Source of the DNA: Incurvaria masculella
Lineage: Eukaryota; Arthropoda; Insecta; Lepidoptera; Incurvariidae
Direction: 5' to 3'
NCBI GenBank assembly: GCA_946894095.1
Contig: OX335658.1
Span: forward strand, 13,755,001-13,819,000
DNA: 64,000 nt
This document shows, in pieces, positions 37,201 to 52,200 of this stretch. Below the pieces are notes generated by a model. It was given only the letters and a program-made list of their open reading frames with translations. It did no database searches and had not been told where the DNA came from. The position numbers and the translations under genes were made by a program. The number at the start of each line of letters is the position of its first letter. Position 1 is the stretch's first letter.

Positions 37201-40200
37201 TATAAACAAACAATCAAACCTTTCCTCTTTATATAATAGTATAGAAGTATAGATATAGATTAGTAAGTATAGAAGTATAGATATATTATAACAGACACAA
37301 TGAAATAAATGTGAAACTATTAAGAAAAAAAAGAAAGAATATTGAGGAATTGTAAATTTAAAATAACATTTTGTTATTGCCACTTTAACATTGAAATACC
37401 TGATTGTAGAATTTAATGGCTAAAAATTATCAATTCGGAGTTAAGTAAATATACTTTTTCGTAGGTACTAAACAGGTACGCCGCTTATTCCAAGGAATAT
37501 GATATGTATGTATGTATGTATAATTGACCGTGAAGCAAGGACACATTAATTTTAGAAAGAGCCCAGTAAAAATAATTACTATACTGCCACGCTGGACCCG
37601 AACCAGCAAAAGCAGCAAAGCATACCATTCGTGGGTATTGCGTCTACCAATTTCGCCATTATTTGAATATAATACCACAGAATAACTTTACTAATAGTGA
37701 TAATACGTTAAATAAAATTATTGAAATACTAGCTGCGTTACCCGGCTCCGCTCGGGTTAGTGTCGGCTAAATTATCTCATGGATAAAAAGTAGCCCACAT
37801 GACTGGTCCAAAATAGGGTCAAACTGGTCCAGGACAATGTATCCATGTACCAAATTTAATCAAGATCGTTCGAGCCGAAATAGCATGATTTAATGAGAAA
37901 CATCCAATAATTCCCATTTAGAGCTTCGTTGACGTTTGGTGGCTATTTAAAAAAAAACATTTGCCGCGAGAACCTTTCTGCACTTTCACTGCTACATTGC
38001 TTACCTAGTAAGTAACGTGTAACGTAGGTAAGTTTTGCGTGGACTCCAACCCACAGCCAGCCTCAACATCGAAAACAGTAACCCATCTCGAACCTGACTG
38101 ATCCCAGAGATGCTATACATTGATAAAATACGCATATAAATCAGGTAAGTGGTTCGCATGTTATAAGACTTTAAGACTCACTACTTACCCTTCTGGTAAT
38201 GAAGCGTTATATTATGTAATCTATAAGTTTTTAGTAGAATCAGGCTAGACGTAGATACAATGCACATCTAAATCGAGTAATTGGTTCTCAAGGATTTTAT
38301 TCTGTTGGTCGCTCCTCCGGCGATTTAGCGTGATGCCAAGTAGTCCTAAAGTTGCAGGAAATACCAAGCCGTACTTCAGTAAAAGTAAGCGCTGCCGCCG
38401 CAAAGCCGAGCCGTGCATAGCATTGCAGTTTGTATGACAGCCCCATCTTAGCGTAAGCGGAACTGAATTCTATTTAGCCAATCCTAATTCCCGGGTAGTT
38501 AAATGTACATGTACTAAGTTTTACAAATCGCTAGTGCCTTGAAAATTCGCCAAACGGACACCAAACAGTCACGACGTCTGCCCTCCCCCCGCCGCCGCTC
38601 CCCGCCACCGCCCCCGGCTCCTCTCCCCCTAGTGTGAAGTAGCGCTACCGGCATCGTTTTCGCAGCCCCGTGAAAGTTCTAAAGCCCATGGGCACATAAA
38701 TTGTAGCCTATGTGTTATTCTGATGTATAAGCTATATTATTGTAAAGTTTCATTAGAATCCATTCAGTAGTTTTTACGTGAAAGAGTAACAAACATCCAT
38801 CCATCCATCCATCCATCCATCCATCCATCCATCCATCCATCCATCCATCCATCCATCCATTATTACAAACTTTCCCCTTTATAATATTTATTAGATTAGA
38901 TAACACGTAGTCACAACTAAAACTGGTAAATGGGGTCAAAGAATCGATGTAATCTAAAACTAGGTCAAAGTGATGATAAAACAGTGCTATTTTTTTGCGT
39001 TAGTTTTAGTTTCAGTTACTAGTACCTATTTACTACTACAGCCAGCAAGATTGCTAGAGGGGCCAGGATATTATGTTGTTCCAGTAAGTTTCACAACGAC
39101 CAACCATTAGGTTTTGGAAATGGGATTGCTATTCCCACGTGCGATACGCACGCCGTCAGCGGATAATTCACAACCTAGGTTATCTCAGAATAATAATGAT
39201 TTACTCTAAGGTTACTAGCGAATTCCGTGGTAACCGATATTCCGAGGGGGTTTGCCTCGGTGCTTCTTGTGACGAGTGTCACGTTCTTCGTCACATTGAT
39301 GAAGTACTATTTTCGCGCTTTTCTCACCTCCCGCAAAGAAGTTGAAGGATGTCAGAGAAGGTGGTTTAAAAAAAACTCGATTCTCAGCCCACCGTGCGAC
39401 GGCGAGTACCAGGGCGACACGGCGGCGCAGGAAGTGATTGCGGCGAGCACGTACCCAACGCCTCTCCCTCGACGCGGTCGTTGACTCGCCCGTCGAGCAT
39501 GCGCACTCCGCCGATGCGCGCGCCCCACGCCGCCCCCACGCCGCACTTGCCATTGTTAGCTGTCATGGCGATCTGTAATTTAATGGTAATTTATGACATG
39601 AATCTAATCAAATCTTAGAACAATGACAACCAAAATCAGAACTTTTTGAAGTAACGTTCGATCGAGAAGATATTCTGTCATTTTTAACCGACTTCAAAAA
39701 AGGAGGAGGTTATCAATTCGTCGGAATCTTTTTTTTTAAATATTCTTCATTGATGAAATCAGAAAAGTTAAAAACTGACAGTCGTATTCAGAGTGAACCT
39801 GTCAAGACTTAGTACGGGATTAGAACCGGACTGATCGTAAGCCGCGTGTTAAAGTTAGTCCTCCCTCCCACTCTGAATACGACAGGTCTATTTTTGGAAG
39901 CAGAAAAAGCAGTGCAGAAAAAAGGAGATAATCTGTATCTATTCACAAATTTTCCTATTCCTCTTTAAACTCTTGAGTTTCTGATAAATACTTCAATATA
40001 TCTTGCAGCGGCTCGTAACCTAGTGGAAAATTATCTTCAACAAACGTCAAATTAGTAGGATTAAATTTATTTGTGCTCACAAATGGAAAAAAAAATTCTA
40101 TGTGCATTTCGTTACCAATGCCAGCTGCTCCATGGTTCGTAATTCATCTAAAACTGTAGGTCCCCTTCCCCTAATAGGCGGTAGGGTTTAAGCCCGCCCG

Positions 40201-43200
40201 GCTTGGTACCATCGCATTGGATGAAAAGATGGTCGAAGCGGCAATGAAACATTGTCCGTGTTTTACATCCAGTTCAATGTAGCCGTGCTCATAAAGGGAA
40301 GGTCCTGGCATGGCATCTAATTCCTTCGGGAATGTGGTGTATTGGGCTAATATCATAACGGTAGTTGTGTGGTAGCCATCCATGTCAGGTTGCATAAAAA
40401 AATCTTAACATTTTTTTTAACACAACGGTAAACGCATCTCTTCTTATTCTTCTCTCTTATTCAAATAACACGGGCCACCCCCAACAATGGTTGGTCGGGT
40501 AATCCGGAGCAGATGAGTGATCAGGAAGAGATGGGGGATCATTACCTCTCCTGCGCACCTGGTCCCGTGCGAGTTCTGCAGACTCCCGTCGTTCCTCGGC
40601 GCTGGGTCCGGGTCACCGTCATTGCAGTCCCAACTTATCGCTGGGTCCTGTGTGGGTTTGAATGCTCGTTATTTAAAATTTTACTAAAACGTGGATGTAT
40701 ACAGTATTGTTCTGTATTTAAAATGCATGCCGTGTAAATTCAATAGATATAGCCACATCCTAAGTAATAGTGCTTGTAAAACGACTGGGCTATGCCAAGT
40801 TCGACTAGCACTCGCATTGCTAGGCTAGGGGGAGGAGCGGCAGATCGCATAAAATAATGTTTGGATGAAAAATTAAAAACCATGCGCAACGTATAATCGG
40901 CGGATTGTATATTTTTTTGCGTCGTGCATGAAGAATTAGAAAAAATAAAATAACTGTTTTCTTCATGCATTCGTATAAAAGTCACAACTTATAAAATCTG
41001 AGCATTTGCATTGAGCCTTAGATTCAATCGAAAACTGTTTATTTAACAAAAAAAAGAGAACCGTGCATATCGTATAATGCGAAAAATGTTCATTCGATAA
41101 ACGCCCTTAACTTCATAGATTTAAGGTATATTCAAATTCATCATTTTCAAATTCCATTTTTTTTTTTGCTAGACATTTTTCATGCATTGTTCACTTACAG
41201 TATGAACACATGGTACAACGACGAAAACACCGTTTTAAAAAATGCTGCATAAACATAGTTTTGGCAATGTTTGATATGCTGTTTTTACTGCATGATTTTA
41301 TTTTTTTGTTAATTTTAGACGTTGTGACTTTTATACGTTCTGCATGACGAAAAGAGTTGATTTTATTTTTATACTTTCTTCATGTACAACATACAAAATT
41401 ATACATTGTGGATTTTATACGATATGCATGGTTTTGATGTTTTGCACAAAACTAATTTCTATACGTTGTGAATTGTATACGTAGTGAATACGACTCGGCT
41501 AGGGCTAGTCAACTCTTAGCCCCATATACATATGTATATCGGTATATTTCGAACAAATGTAACGAGTGGCTTCTTGAATTGTAGACCTCGCGAGTCTGTA
41601 TTTTTAAACGTTTTACAAAATATAAATAAAATAATTTCTACCTTGAGTTAACAACATTCCGAAATGGACACCATTTTTTTTATGCAAACGTAAACGAAAA
41701 CATATTGATCGCTAGGAGAGGAATTCTACATTGTAATAGTTATAACGATTACTAATCGGCAGACTCAACGAGATCGTCAGACTTTGGGCCGAGTGCACGA
41801 AAGGACAAAAAATCAAAATCAACGTCAAAGTATGATGATGGAACTATAAGCGGTATAAAAGTGACGTGTTTGAACATTGATTAACTCAGCCGTTTCTTCG
41901 TGCAACCGGGGCTAAGCTAGTTTACTTAAGATAGGTACCTATTTCGTGTTTTGGCTTTTATCAGCGGCCTTTGTTTAGGGTTTCCTCCCTTTAACCTCGC
42001 CTTTAACTCTATGGTTGACGTCCGGATCCTCCGTTCGATCCCGTATTTTAAACATGTTTTAAGTACATACCTATACCTATACGATAGCTGCGAGAATGTC
42101 AACTACATAGGCGGTCATATTCAATGCGACTGGCAAAGCTGACTGACGCCGACGATGTTACGATGTTACGCGTCAATGGGACCACCGAGATACTAGGCAA
42201 GTATGAGTAACTAACCATGAGAGAGAATCAAAGACCTAGCATGCGCGCGCAGCGCGTAGAATCCTATTTCAATGGAAAGAAGGGAGAACGCAGCACGCAG
42301 TACGTATTATTATTCTTTGACGCAGCACCCGTGCATTACGGCATTTGGTCGCTATAATTTGATACAATCGTGGAAAGAAGACCATGCACATATTTCTTTA
42401 TTTAGATCCAAAATTATACTCAATACCACTAGATGCTTGATGACCATTGGCATTGTAAAATTATTGCCCGCGAATAAGTTAGTTCCGTGTCGCGTCGCTC
42501 GGGAAGGAAGGAAGTAGTTTGAAATGTGTTCGCGTCCTAGACTTCGCGACTTGGGAGGTATATTTTTAGTATTTGTAACGTTGTCGGCTTTAGCAGTGCA
42601 TATTTCAAGGATATTTATATGTTCTTTCATCGTGCAACCCTTGACACATGTAGGTATTAATCGTTTCAGGTGATTTAATTTTTAAAGAACAAAAAACATA
42701 AATCGTAGCACTCCGGACCTTCAATACAATCGAATACCTACCAGTCGTATTCAGAGAGCACCTGTCAAAACTTAGTACGAGATTAACACCGGACAAACCA
42801 TACAAAAACCGGTTCAGTCCGGCGTATTAAAGTTAGTCCGCCCACTCTGAATACGGCTGATAGTGTTTAAAGGCTGTTTTTATTTATGGCTTTGTAGAAT
42901 TTTTTGAACTCTAAATTACTACTCATACACGTAAACCTAAACGCGAGTAAGTAAAAGATGAAAGTGAAACGCTTTCGTCTGACGTCATCAAACATAAAAT
43001 GTCATATTTGTGTCATCGCACTCTTATCAGAATAATTAGAAAGGGACAATAGGGTGAATCGTGGCTGTCATGTCCTGTGTACGAGAGCGTTGTGAATCAC
43101 CGGTGACTCATAGGTATATCTCATGAGTAGGCCCCCTGTAGGGCATGGCCAATCGACTATTGCTGTGGTCCGAATTGCGCTCAAACTCAAACGCTGACAG

Positions 43201-46200
43201 CGCGAATATAGTTCTCAGGAATGCAAGATTTTTTGGTCTGATGTCACGATGACGTAACAATTCGAGTGCACCTAACCTAACCGTACCTAACCTAACCTAA
43301 CCTTACCTTGCCAACGTTACCTAACCTAACCTAACCTTACTTAACCCAACCGAATTTACATACCACTATACCATCTTAGGCGACGCATCTGCGCCTCCAG
43401 TTTTTGGCGACGCATATGCGCCTCCGGTTGTCGGCGATGGAGATATTGGCGATGCATATGTTGGCGATGCAAATATTGGCGATGGACTGGACTACCCGCC
43501 ACGGGCAGACGAGTGAGGGCATTGAATGACCAGCTTATAAACTGTACAAAATCAACGGGGTAACAAGTCGGCCACTTGGCTACTGGGGAAACATAAAGTT
43601 GTAGTACACTTGTATTATCCGTATCGCGGAAATACCATTTGCGACGGCCAGTCAGTTTTGGAGTCTAGAACGGAATAGAGTACAGAATCATACATTATAT
43701 ATTATTATTATACATTAGTACATTACGTCCATTCATATTCAGCGATATTCAGAGCGATAATCAGAGTGAGGGCGGACTTACTTGAATACGCCGGAAAATG
43801 CGTATTTGTAAGGTTAGTCCGGTGCTGATCTCGTACTGAGTTTTCACAGGTTCTCTCCGAATACGACTGTGTGTGATTAAAAATAACAGTACATAATTGC
43901 ATTGTCAAAGATGTGCCAGTAAACTCACAAGAATGAAACGTGTAGTATCTAAGTAGTAGTGAATTGAATAATGTAGGTATCTGAATAGGTTTACCAACCA
44001 ACCCAATCTAATTCAACCTCACCTAACTAACCTAACGAGCTAATACAATGGTTCTATTAAAGAATTCTGATAACGAGTTTCCTAGAATCTACATACCCCT
44101 GTTTTCACTATCTCCGGTTACCTGAAATCCGATAAGTAACTTTCGGTATAGCATATTTGAATGGTGTAACCGAAAAGTAACTTTGGGTTATTTGTAGCTG
44201 GAGGTGGTGGAAACGGGTGATAGTAAGTTTTCTGTGGATACACCTGCTAATCTCTGTGCAAGAGGCCCATATTAATCCCGGAATCATTCGGTGAAACCAC
44301 CTGCTTGCTTTTCTCCTCGTTCCCTTCGTTAGAAACCATTGATACAGACCAGTAATGTCCACGTTGAATGCCTAAAACTTTTCAGCAAAGAAAATGAAAC
44401 AGAAATAACGGTGGCCGAAATTCAGAACGCGCGCGTGCCGGGCGGGCCCACTGTCGCCGGAGCCGATCGTGGGCAATGTTACGCTACAGTCGGCCACTCG
44501 GCTACTAGGGAAACATGAATTTGAAGTACCTATGTATACTCATGAATAGCAACCATCCAACCAACCAGCCCGTTATGTACACTCCCTTACATGACAAGAA
44601 CGGCAAAGGAGTGGTGTCACAGACAATCGAAATCTCATTGCAACACAAACTTTCAGCCGTATTCAGAGTGGGCGGACTAACTTTTATACGCCGGACTAAA
44701 GCAGTTTTTGTATGGTTACTTCGGTGCTAATCTCGTACAAAGTTTTGACAGGTGGTCTCTAAATACGTCAGTGAATACAACTGCAACAGTCGTGTTCAGA
44801 GAATACGACTGTATTCTTATTTTGTATGGTAAGTCCGGAGCAACCGGAGATAGGTTTTACGAATTATTGTTTTCACGTCAAAATGTGGACAGCCAACGCT
44901 GAATACAAAAGCCACAAACACAGAATAATTAAGGGAAGTAGTACTTAAATTATAAGTTATAAAAGTCAGAATAGAATGCGCGGATTATGCGATTAAACGG
45001 ACATAATCCGCGCCCACTCTGGGTGCTGCTGTTACAGTCGTATTCAGAGTGAACAGTCGAAGTATATAAATACTTTCCTGAATAATAAATAAAATTGTTG
45101 GATGCTGAAAATACCTATTGATTTAATAAATATTGTACATATAATAATAATTCGGTTCCGGCATTAATCTTTAGCGGACGTGACGAGTGCCGGGCAGCCG
45201 CGCCGGTCGGAGCGATCGTGGGCATGTTACGCTACAAGTCGGCCACCTGGCTACCAGGGAAACATAAGGTTATAGAATGTTGTATATGCCGGTGTTTCCG
45301 ATCCACGAGCGTGTTCCGATCCGACACATTGCAAATTCACGTACCCCAAGGAGCAAAATAAGTAGGTACCTACCTACAGAGAAATTTGCACCTACAGATA
45401 TCATTGTACTTATATTGTACCCACCGACTTTCTACCGCGAAAATATGTGAGATCTCATGTAAAACCTTGTGTAAAACCAAGTCAATAATTTTAAGGGGGT
45501 GTTAGCACCGGATTACATTCAGTTATATAATGGCGTAAGTGAAAGCACATTTTTGAAAAACATAACTGCACCTGATTTTAAATTTCTAAAAAATTAAAGA
45601 TAAATTGATTGTTTATCTGTATCTTAATCATATAATTATATGCCTATCAACGCCTACAAAAAGATCAACTAAACTAATTCCTCCTACGACGCACAAGAGG
45701 CATCACACATTTGATTAATAATATGAACGTAGCGGGGCTCTGAGATTTTTTTTGAAGAAATGATTTCTTCGTCCAAGGCCAAATTTTGCACGCCGACTGC
45801 GAAATCGTCTTCCAGGCCCTAACGGTTGCCTACTCTTTAACTAAAAACAATAAAAAGTTGTCAGATATTAAATTAAAAAATAATTAATCACTGCAAAATA
45901 CTTGATTCTTTCTTTTTTACTTTTATCGAAATATATGTATTTTCCAGCATAAAAATCTGAACTTACATTAGCCAATATTTTCCAATCTAAAAAGTTTATT
46001 ATAAAAATGAAAAATACAGACATTATGTAGGTCTCGACAATATAATTTACAATCATCATTGCGAATCCATAATTGTTACGAGGGGAATTGATGGAGAAGG
46101 ATTTTAATTGTGCCTATGATTGTGCAAAGCATGCAATGCCCAAAAAGGTAAATATCGTGCAGTGTTTGTTTATTTTTAGGGTTCCGTACCCAAAGGGTGA

Positions 46201-49200
46201 AAACGGAACCCTATTACTAAGCCTCCGCTGTCCGTCTGTCCGTCCGTCCGACCGTCCGTCTGTCACAGGCCTGTATCTCATGAACCGTAATAGGTAAGCA
46301 GCTGAAATATTCACACAGTGTGTATTTATTTTGCCGCTATAACAACAAATTGGTAAAATAAAAAAACTTAAAGGGTGTTTTTTGTTTTAAATCTTGTACG
46401 ATGGTACGGAACCCTTCCTGTGAGAGTCCGACTCGCACTTGGCCGGTTTTTTCATATTTATTTCGCCATACCGATCGATAATCGATTTATGAGACGTTTT
46501 GTACGCCTAAAATCCCGAATAAAACATGGAAATGAAGACAAAAGCACCCAACTTTGAAAGAAATCCTATTGTTTCAGTGAAAGGTAAAAACTAACACGAA
46601 GCACCTGATAACACCAGCAGGTCTATTCCTGGCATTCAGTAATCAGGAATCAGGAATCTTGAGTCTAGAAAACCGCTTTTGTGGCGGTTTTCAAAGCGAT
46701 TTTCTTGACGAAAATATTACGAAGCATAGTTTTTTTAATCAATCAAGGTTTTCCGACAAAAAACTCGCTTTGAAAATCGCTATTAACCCTAGATTCATAA
46801 ACATTCGTCTCACAGACACCCCAGAACAGCGAAAAAGCTGTACTGCGATGTTAGAAAATGATAGCAATGCGAGGACTTCAGTACCTTCCTAACACAGATC
46901 GAGGTCATTACAGAGCCGGTAGTCTAAGTTGTCACCTAAATTGGCGTTACGGCAAACCGATCGACTGGCGTTTTCAAATGTATGGAGAAATTGATGAGCG
47001 CGCGCAGCGGGCGTTAAGCGAACTAACATTTGCGAGTCCGAGCTTGATTTGACAGCTTACTCAACGTTGCCGTAAATACGTCGACGTTGCCGTTTACGTC
47101 CACTCCGCGTTTTCATACAAATCGGAAGACTGCCCACTCAGAGTGGGCAGTCTGAGTTCTCACCGAAATTGGCGTTTACGGCAAACCGATCGACTGGCGT
47201 TTTCTCCAAACTCAATACAAGTTTTTACTAGATATTCTGTGGTTTTACTTCTTCAAGCTGTCAAAGTCAAACGCGGACTTCCGATTTGTATGAAAACGCG
47301 GAGTGGACGTAAACGGCAACGTCGACGTATTTACGGCAACGTTGAGTAAGCTGTCAAATCAAGCTCGGACTCGCAAATGTTAGTTCGCTTAACGCCCGCT
47401 GCGCGCGCTCATCAATTTCTCCATACATTTGAAAACGCCAGTCGATCGGTTTGCCGTAACGCCAATTTAGGTGACAACTTAGACTACCGGCTCAGTGCTA
47501 GCAATGTTGGCGCTGTGACTTGTAGTTTGGGAGATAGTGTCTTGTGGTGTCTGAGAGGCGAATGTTTATGAATCGTGCAAATTTTTTTCAGTACTGACGT
47601 TCATCTATTTGAGCGATAAACGTTTCAAATCTGGAAGTATTTTCTCAAGAAACGTATGTAATCGTTAATTTTAAAAACAACTATTTTCTTGGAATATTAT
47701 GGCTATTAGTTGAGTGCTTATTATTATTATTTTGTTGATTTATTGCATAAAGTAGGTTACATAACTGTTAACATATAAATGACAATTTTGTTCAATTCAG
47801 CATGGCTAATTTTAAAGTGGATTCAATCGTCAGTGCTATAAGCAAAATAACCTTTACAGGAGCCATACAAGATTCATTCAAAATACCGATGTTATGCTAT
47901 GACGTAAAGTCGACATTAATTTCTTTCAACCAAAAAACAAACATATTCTTCTTCTTTCGACAGCCTATAGTAGAATAAGACCTTTGGCTACACTTGCTTT
48001 ACCAGATAGCTAATAACACAAGGGAGCCGTCGACACATTTCATCAAATATGCTGCAATGCAGCAGAAGAACTCTATGTCTAGAAAGTCTCTATGTTAAAC
48101 ATGTCAATGATCAATTTTTTTGTCATCCATATTCATAATTGCATTAGAAATGGCCAAAAACCAATGATCCGATACAAGATAGTCAAGGAGATATCAGATA
48201 GCTAATTGAGCCTTGGCTGCATGGTCGTCATGAAATACAAACTTTGAGGCGATGCCTGAAAAGGTATATAGAAGCTATTTTAGGCGATACCATGCCTAAT
48301 GTAACTATTCACCCTGAAGATCCTACCAGGAAAATTTGACATTTCTAGTCTTACAAAAAGAAGAGAACAAAAGATGAATCTACACCTCTTATAAACAGAA
48401 ATTTGATGATTGAGAATAAGATGATTTAAAGTTCTTTTGTATTTTTTTAAAGAAATGAAAGTTATTATTACTTACTGTTTATTATGTTTTATTTATAACA
48501 AACACAGTAGTTTTGAAATTAGGTAAGTGTCCTAAATGATTAGTCGTCACAGGGACGAATGTTTATGAATCATGCAACAAAAGAACTATTTTATGAATAT
48601 AGGGTTAAAGCTGTTTTCTAGACTGAGGATTCCTGATTCCTGATACTGAATGCCAGGAATAGACCTGCTAAATGCAATCAGTTCCATAAGGGCGTAAGTG
48701 AAACCATATTTTATTATTTTGAAAAATAACTATGTTTATTTTGTGAAGGATCGTAACTCAGGAGGACGGTGCTTCCAGGTTGCCTCGACGATCCGCCGGG
48801 TCTCGACGCTGACGGCGGTCACACGGGAAGAGATGCGGGGCGCGCGAAATAGAAACAACTCTTTTCTTGCTCTACGGTACCGCAGGCGGTGCGCACCGGA
48901 GCGAGTCGCAGAGACGCCCACTCGAGACGGGCGAACGTAGTACCAGGGTCCTGAGCGGAGCGTACACTCACGCTAGAGCAACGGACGAACAGCCAGTCGG
49001 TCCGGACGAAAGTCCGGCCACCGAGACCCTCTGGCTGCGTCAACGACACCGGCAGCGAGCAAGCTCAACAGTCCGGCACGTCCGTGCTCTATCGGAAGGC
49101 TGGCGGAGTGTACACTCGCGCTCTCCCAAAACCGAACCGAAGCTCAAGGTAGTGGTGCCAACTCTAGGTGAACCCTGGTAGGAGCTCTAACCCGAACTCA

Positions 49201-52200
49201 CTATCTGGGCCGAAACGTGCGGTTTATCATCGCGCCAGAGCGACCGCCGGCGACGCGCCTTCCGCCCCTTGCGCTGGGCCGCCGGCCAATAGGATCGCTC
49301 CGTACAGCGCCCCCGCGCGTCTCGGCCCGAGTACCGTTATGCGTGACTCATGATAACGGTACTCTGCGATGACTCATACCATCGCTTTCCGTCTCGAGTG
49401 AACATCTCAGCTATCGCTCCAGTGAAACACGGTCTGTGGTATATTTTATTAAGTAAGACTAAAACTACGTAAATACAAGCTAGTTACAAAGTAATTACAA
49501 ATATCAATACAACTATCTTACAAGGCTAATAACATTAATAACTATCTATATTTAATATCCTATACTTATATTTTATTCTTTATAAATCTTATTACAAACT
49601 TAATTAAATTATATTTACAAAACTATCCTATCCTATCGTCGTCCTGAACATTCTCCCGCCGTCGCTGCTCGCCACGACCTATTTCTGGCAGGACGATGAT
49701 CCTCTTCGTTGGCTCCCTCGTCGCTCTGCTCCCCGCCAGACGGATGTCCATGATTCTGATGACGTCGTCTGGGCCCGGGTGCACGGCCTTGATCCGTCCT
49801 CGTTGCCAGGTGGTCTGTGGGAGATGCGGGTCTGTGACGATCACGACGTCGCCGATGTCTGGGAGCCCTCCGCTTCCTCGTGGCTCCCGCCGGTGCTGCT
49901 GCTGGGGGCGGCACTCCCGTACCCAGCGTCTCCAGAAGTCGTTCGCCAGCCCCTGCGTCCGTCGCCAGAGTGCCTTCGCCTCGATGTCGTCGGCGCTGAA
50001 GTTCCCTGGCGGCGACGTGCTGCTTGCTGCGCCCATCAGGATGCGGTCTGACGTCAGTGTGTCTTCTTCTTCTGGTACCACGGCGACGATGTGGGTGGGC
50101 AGGCAACGGCTCATCCTGCTTTCTTCTTCGGCCGGCAGTGTCGTCAATGTCACTTCGTGCTCCTTCAGCGTCCTTGTTCAGCTTCGGCTCCATGTCTTCA
50201 GCGATGTGACTGCAGAAGCCCACGGCTGCGGTGGCAGAGTTCCGACAGCCATGCAGTACCCACCCAAGCTGGGTTAGCGACGCAACAGGCTGGTCTCCAC
50301 GTCCGCACCTCAATTTTCTGGACACGATGAGCTGCCAGTTATCTTGGCCGATTAGCAGTTTCGGCGTCGCGTCCGTGTAGGTCAGGACTGAGCTCAAGTT
50401 CGCGAGATGCTCGCAGTCTCTTATGCTCCCGCCGGTGATGCTCTGCGGCGGAAACTTGAGCTGCTTGATCGTCCTCGCACCTCTCAGCTCGTATTCTACT
50501 GACGCATGCTTGCCACGGATTTGTAGGTCTACTCTGCGTGATGCTTCCATATTCACAGTGATGCCGCCGATTCCCAGTACTTGAAGTGGATCCGGAACGC
50601 CTTTCGCTCCGATCTTGCTCGCGACGGATTGATCGATCATCGTGACTGTCGACCCTTCGTCTAGCAAGGCGAAAGTGTTGATCTTGCCCTTCGGTCCGGT
50701 CAGCGTCACTGGTATAATCTTGAGCAGGGCACGAGAGGTTCGCCCCGCCGCAGTCACAGTGGTCGAAACGGTCTCTGTCTCTGTCTCTTTCTTCTGCCGG
50801 TCAGTGTGGAGCAGTCGATGGTGACTCTCCTGGCATTCACCCACGCCGCAAACTCGTGCGGTGCAACTCCAATGTCGGTGTCGGCTCTTCAGGCACCGAA
50901 AGCACGTTCTTGTGGTCTTGGCTAAGTCCCATCTATCGTCCACGTCTGCAGCCAGAAACTTGGGGCAGACGAGCAGGTGGTGCTCGCCCTCACACGTAGG
51001 ACATTGCGGCTTTTCGGTATAGTCCGTTCCGAAAAACTTATGTGGTCGTTGCTCCGGCCGGTCCTTCTGTCGAGCGCCGGTGCTGCTTATTTCCGAAAAG
51101 TCGGGCTCAATGTAGTTCCCGCACTTATCTGCTTCCACGTTCAGGAAACCAGCGATTTTCTGCAGCTCCGGTCGCTCGTCCTTGTACGCCGTTGCGTAAT
51201 CATACCAACGGTACCGCAGCGTGGTTGTCAACTTTTCTAGCACGATGCGCACCAGATCCGGGTTGTGCAGGTGCTGCGGCTTGTTCAGCGCTCGGATTGT
51301 AGCCACGGCGCTAGAGACCTGTCCGGCGAATACGCAGAGCTCCTTCGCCGTGTCTCGCAGTCGTGGCAGCCGCTTCAGTTTTTCGACCTCGTTCAACACT
51401 AAAAACTGCGGTCGGCCGAATCTCCTTTCCAGCTCGGCGATGACGTCACTCGGGTCCGGCGTCGACAGCATCAGGCTCTGCGCTGCTTCCTTTGCCTTTC
51501 CTTCCAGGGCGTGCCGGATTCGTGCCACATTCTCGAGTCGCGAGAAGTGACACTCCGTTTCCTGGAAAGCTCTCTTGAATTGCAGCCAGTCCCCGGGCGC
51601 ACCGCTGTAGTTCGGTAGCTGCTGGATGTACTTCGGTGCACACTTTCTCTGATTTTGAGCCAGAGCCGCGGCCAAGGTGTCGATAGTGATGACACCTTGA
51701 CCCATTTGACTGTGGGCGGCTGGCTCTCTGTGTGTCGTACCCGCGTTCGGTCCTCGCAGTGACGGGTCGCGTCCAACTGGTGGGCTTGACGGTTCGGGAT
51801 GTAGGGCAGGCAGGCGCGGCAGCGGCGGCTGCGGCGGCGGCGGCACATCCAGTCGTGACGGCTGACACAGGACTTCGCCGACAGGCGGCGCTGGCGTCGC
51901 TCGCAGAGTTCGCTGCGATGACGTCACGCTCCGTTCTCGCCTGTGCTTGTTCGGCGTCCGTGGGTGCGGGGTTTCGGCAACGGGTGGCGCTGGCGTCGCT
52001 CGCCGTGACGGCTGCGGTGACGGTGGGCTCCGCTCCCGCCGGTGCTCGCTCTGCGTGCGAAGCCAGCTCGTCACTCGTTCCTCCTTCCCAGGGACGTCGT
52101 CCTCTTCGTCGCTGTCTGTATCTTCTTCCATGCGGGCTAACTGAGTCTTAAGGAGTGCGATCTCAGCTAGCCGCAACTTTTCTTCGAGCGCCAGCTTTTT

